The notes under the pieces: model-generated
Told to the model about the DNA's origin: nothing
The model's database searches: none
The model's input: only the letters and a program-made list of their open reading frames with translations
Shown: in pieces, positions 62,178 to 64,000 of the stretch
Numbering within the stretch: position 1 is the first letter of the stretch
Layout of the letters: every line of letters begins with the position of its first letter
Made by a program: the position numbers and the translations under genes
NCBI RefSeq assembly: GCF_037094465.1
Contig: NZ_CP146609.1
Coordinates: 3,467,501-3,531,500, forward strand
Reading direction: 5' to 3'
Length of the DNA: 64,000 nucleotides
Source of the DNA: Pseudodesulfovibrio sp. 5S69
GTDB lineage: Bacteria; Desulfobacterota; Desulfovibrionia; Desulfovibrionales; Desulfovibrionaceae

Positions 62178-63602
62178 TCAGCTGTCCCGTTCCTTGCGGA
62201 GCACACACGTCAATTTCGGTTCCAACTTGTTCAAGGTCAACAGTACCTTCACGGTGGTCAAAATGATTTTTATATCCAAAAAAATACTGAAATATTTCGC
62301 ATAGTACAGCGTATACATGACTTTTTCAAAAACAGTGTCCACCCCGGTATCTCTTCCGAGATGCAGCTGCGCCCAGCCGGAAATTCCCGGCAGCAAAGGA
62401 TAGCAAAGAGCGTAATGAGGAATATTGTTCGCATGACGTTGCGAAACAATGGGCCGAGCCGGACGCGGGCCAATGAAACTCATCTGCCCCAGAAGGATAT
62501 TGAAAAGTTGCGGCAATTCATCGAGGCCAGTCTTGCGCAATATCCTGCCGAGCGGAGTGATGAGGTCCTCAGCGACATTGGGCCACTGCAAGGAATCGTC
62601 ATCGTGCAACCGCATTGTCCGAAGCTTGATCATTTTGAACGGCCTGCGGTCCTTGCCGATCCGCTCCTGGACAAAAAAAGCAGCCCCCTTCGACTCCCAG
62701 CGCACGGCAATCGCCAGGATCGCGATCACCGGCAGGGTCGGGACAAGCAGGAGAAGGGCAAAAAAAGTATCAAAAACCCGTTTGCAAACAAAGCGCCACT
62801 TGGCGGGCGGGATAAAGGCACTCTGGGTCACCCAATGCCCATCCCGCCTGAAGAGAGGAATTTTTTCCAAAACACCTTCATAAAAGGAGCCGATGTCCGT
62901 CGTCGACAAGCCGTTTGAATAGCACTCCCGAATAAAACGGTTGAATTTTTCCTCGTCAGGAAGCACCTGCCCCATAATCAAGATAGGGACAAAGGAATTT
63001 GTTTCGCAAAAAGAGATGAAATCAGCCAACTCTTCATCGGTCAATTCCATAACCCCCCGGGTCATCGAAGAAGTTGTCTCCATAAAGGCGGTCGCCATGG
63101 ACCAATAGCCCGGCAACTTCTCGCAAAACTCGGCCAGACCAGACTCCCAATATGGTTCAAGGGCGACGAATACAGCCAGCATCTGTTTCTTTTGACGAAA
63201 TAAACGCCATTCAATGATCCTGACGGCAGACAGACAGACAAAAAGCACACCGCCGATGATAAACGGCAAAGTAAAACCAGGCCGCCACGTCTTGAAAAGA
63301 AAATAGACGGCACTCATGACCAGGCTGGAAACCAAAGCACTGTTGAACAGGGCAAAGAGATCCCTGGACAGTGAGGATTGGGGACGATTGAGCCTGACGT
63401 AGAAGGCCGAGAAAAACCACAGAAAGAACAGGAGGATCAAAACAAATATTGAGACTTGCTTCCAGTACAGGGTGTTATGCAGAGCGAATTTCCCGACAGG
63501 CCCCAATTGCATTATGACAAGACACACCACTGCCACTAGAATGATGACATCCAGAAAACACCAATGGGTTCTCCGAAAAAAACCTATACTGCTACGTTCC
63601 AT
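62178..63602 (-). CDS. Undecaprenyl-phosphate sugar-phosphate transferase (initiating enzyme)
   Basis: 474 residues. An N-terminal block of four membrane segments (residues ~15-110) and a CoA-binding-like middle are followed by the bacterial sugar transferase domain at ~270-474: CKRVFDTFFALLLLVP, FVQERIGKDRRPFKMIKLRTM, TGLDELPQLFNILLGQMSFIGPRPARP. This WcaJ/WbaP-type enzyme starts the repeat unit on undecaprenyl phosphate. A strong hairpin lies just upstream of its start. Confidence 0.92.
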   Translation of the reverse strand: MERSSIGFFRRTHWCFLDVIILVAVVCLVIMQLGPVGKFALHNTLYWKQVSIFVLILLFFLWFFSAFYVRLNRPQSSLSRDLFALFNSALVSSLVMSAVYFLFKTWRPGFTLPFIIGGVLFVCLSAVRIIEWRLFRQKKQMLAVFVALEPYWESGLAEFCEKLPGYWSMATAFMETTSSMTRGVMELTDEELADFISFCETNSFVPILIMGQVLPDEEKFNRFIRECYSNGLSTTDIGSFYEGVLEKIPLFRRDGHWVTQSAFIPPAKWRFVCKRVFDTFFALLLLVPTLPVIAILAIAVRWESKGAAFFVQERIGKDRRPFKMIKLRTMRLHDDDSLQWPNVAEDLITPLGRILRKTGLDELPQLFNILLGQMSFIGPRPARPIVSQRHANNIPHYALCYPLLPGISGWAQLHLGRDTGVDTVFEKVMYTLYYAKYFSIFLDIKIILTTVKVLLTLNKLEPKLTCVLRKERDS

Positions 63603-63686
63603 CCTGTACTCACGTTTTGCTCAAGCAATCCTGATTCAACAAACCCGATCGAACTTTGGAGAACCCAATACCCGTTCAACCGATTG

Positions 63687-63719
63687 AAACCGTCCACGGC
63701 CTCAGACCGTGGACGGTTT
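63687..63719. terminator. 13-bp hairpin between aminotransferase and sugar transferase genes
   Basis: AAACCGTCCACGG (63687-63699) pairs perfectly with CCGTGGACGGTTT (63707-63719) around a seven-base loop; T-run on the plus side, a shorter one on the minus side. It lies 34 bases after the leftward aminotransferase stop and probably terminates or attenuates that transcript before the sugar-transferase gene. Confidence 0.7.
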
Positions 63720-63752
63720 TTCATCATTTCAATTTCCGAAAACGTCTAGGCA

Positions 63753-64000
63753 CTAAAACGCTTTCAAGACCTCCACAACCCGCTCCCTATCTTCCTCGGG
63801 AAGAGAGGGGTGATTCGGCAAGCCAAGGACCTGGCCGACTGTCTTCTCAGCATTCGGCAGGAAAACATCGGAGTAGTCAAGACCAAGTGTCTTCAGGACG
63901 GGCTGCTTGTACAGCGGATTTACATAACGATGCCTGTAACCGATGCCGCTGGCATCCAGATGCGCCTTGAGTTCCTCAACAGTTCGACCGGAATCCGGCT
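63753..64000 (-). CDS. DegT/DnrJ/EryC1/StrS aminotransferase (C-terminal part; start outside the window)
   Basis: The last 82 codons of a leftward gene that begins beyond the right edge; stop at 63755-63753. The text GIGYRHRYVNPLYKQPVL, AEKTVGQVLGLPNHPSLPEEDRERVVEVLKAF is the typical tail of sugar aminotransferases (GLPNHP...). These enzymes make amino sugars from keto-sugar nucleotides. It sits upstream of the sugar transferase on the same strand. Confidence 0.85.
   Translation of the reverse strand, partial: PDSGRTVEELKAHLDASGIGYRHRYVNPLYKQPVLKTLGLDYSDVFLPNAEKTVGQVLGLPNHPSLPEEDRERVVEVLKAF

Overview
The window looks like chromosomal DNA of a sulfate-reducing deltaproteobacterium, most likely a Desulfovibrio/Pseudodesulfovibrio relative. 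This is an inference from gene content and protein style; there is no rRNA or intact tRNA to confirm it. Base composition shifts along the window. The respiratory genes at 1-9.1 kb are very GC-rich with tight codon use. The 9.1-64 kb part is less GC-rich, patchy, and carries repeats, tRNA scraps and an insertion sequence, which suggests accessory DNA.

Region 1 (1-9.1 kb): the start of nuoA runs leftwards. Diverging from it is a tightly overlapping rightward operon, cydA-cydB-nuoI-nuoJ-nuoK-nuoL-nuoM-nuoN. Cytochrome bd oxidase genes are therefore placed directly upstream of the membrane-arm half of complex I.

Region 2 (9.1-19.7 kb): a mobile or scarred segment. A leftward operon encodes a FecB/BtuF-type binding protein, a FecCD permease, an ATPase, a SAM methyltransferase and an unusual radical SAM protein whose C-terminus looks like a periplasmic-binding-protein lobe. 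An outer-membrane beta-barrel gene lies upstream. This cassette lies between two long direct repeats (about 10.04-10.21 kb and 17.57-17.70 kb). A 3'-half remnant of tRNA-Ala(GGC) lies at 18.05 kb and a more decayed one at 9.46 kb. A third repeat copy is cut by a degenerate IS3-family element (18.31-19.53 kb), which also truncates a DUF4143-type ATPase gene.

Region 3 (19.8-31.9 kb): surface-glycan genes. These include a flippase-like LPG-synthase-TM protein, two DPM1-like GT2 enzymes, GT4 enzymes, a large membrane protein, a polysaccharide deacetylase, a radical SAM/SPASM protein, a further glycosyltransferase and two unrecognised proteins.

Region 4 (31.9-42.5 kb): the most unusual locus. A 2,614-residue iterative lipid/polyketide synthase has the order degenerate NPD / NPD-type flavin reductase / KS / AT / three tandem ACPs / KR / DH-like. 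A phosphopantetheinyl transferase, a GNAT-fold acyltransferase-like protein and an SDR follow in the same operon. It resembles PfaD fused to PfaA without the PfaB/PfaC parts, so it is probably a single-chain secondary-lipid synthase sitting inside a glycan locus. A GT21-like glycosyltransferase nearby makes a glycolipid product a reasonable hypothesis.

Region 5 (42.5-64 kb): two capsule/O-antigen modules. The leftward one has GT4, WecB, WecC, an acetyltransferase, a Wzx flippase, a GT21-like GT2, a GT4 and an asparagine-synthase-type amidotransferase. The rightward one has Wzz, an SQD1-type UDP-sulfoquinovose synthase, a Wzx, a Wzy/ligase, a second asparagine-synthase-type protein and a NeuD/PglD-type acetyltransferase. 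A leftward pair follows (initiating sugar-phosphate transferase and a second Wzy/ligase), then the 3' end of a DegT/DnrJ aminotransferase at the window edge. Together these predict a Wzx/Wzy-dependent polysaccharide containing N-acetylmannosaminuronate (possibly amidated) and a sulfonated sugar.
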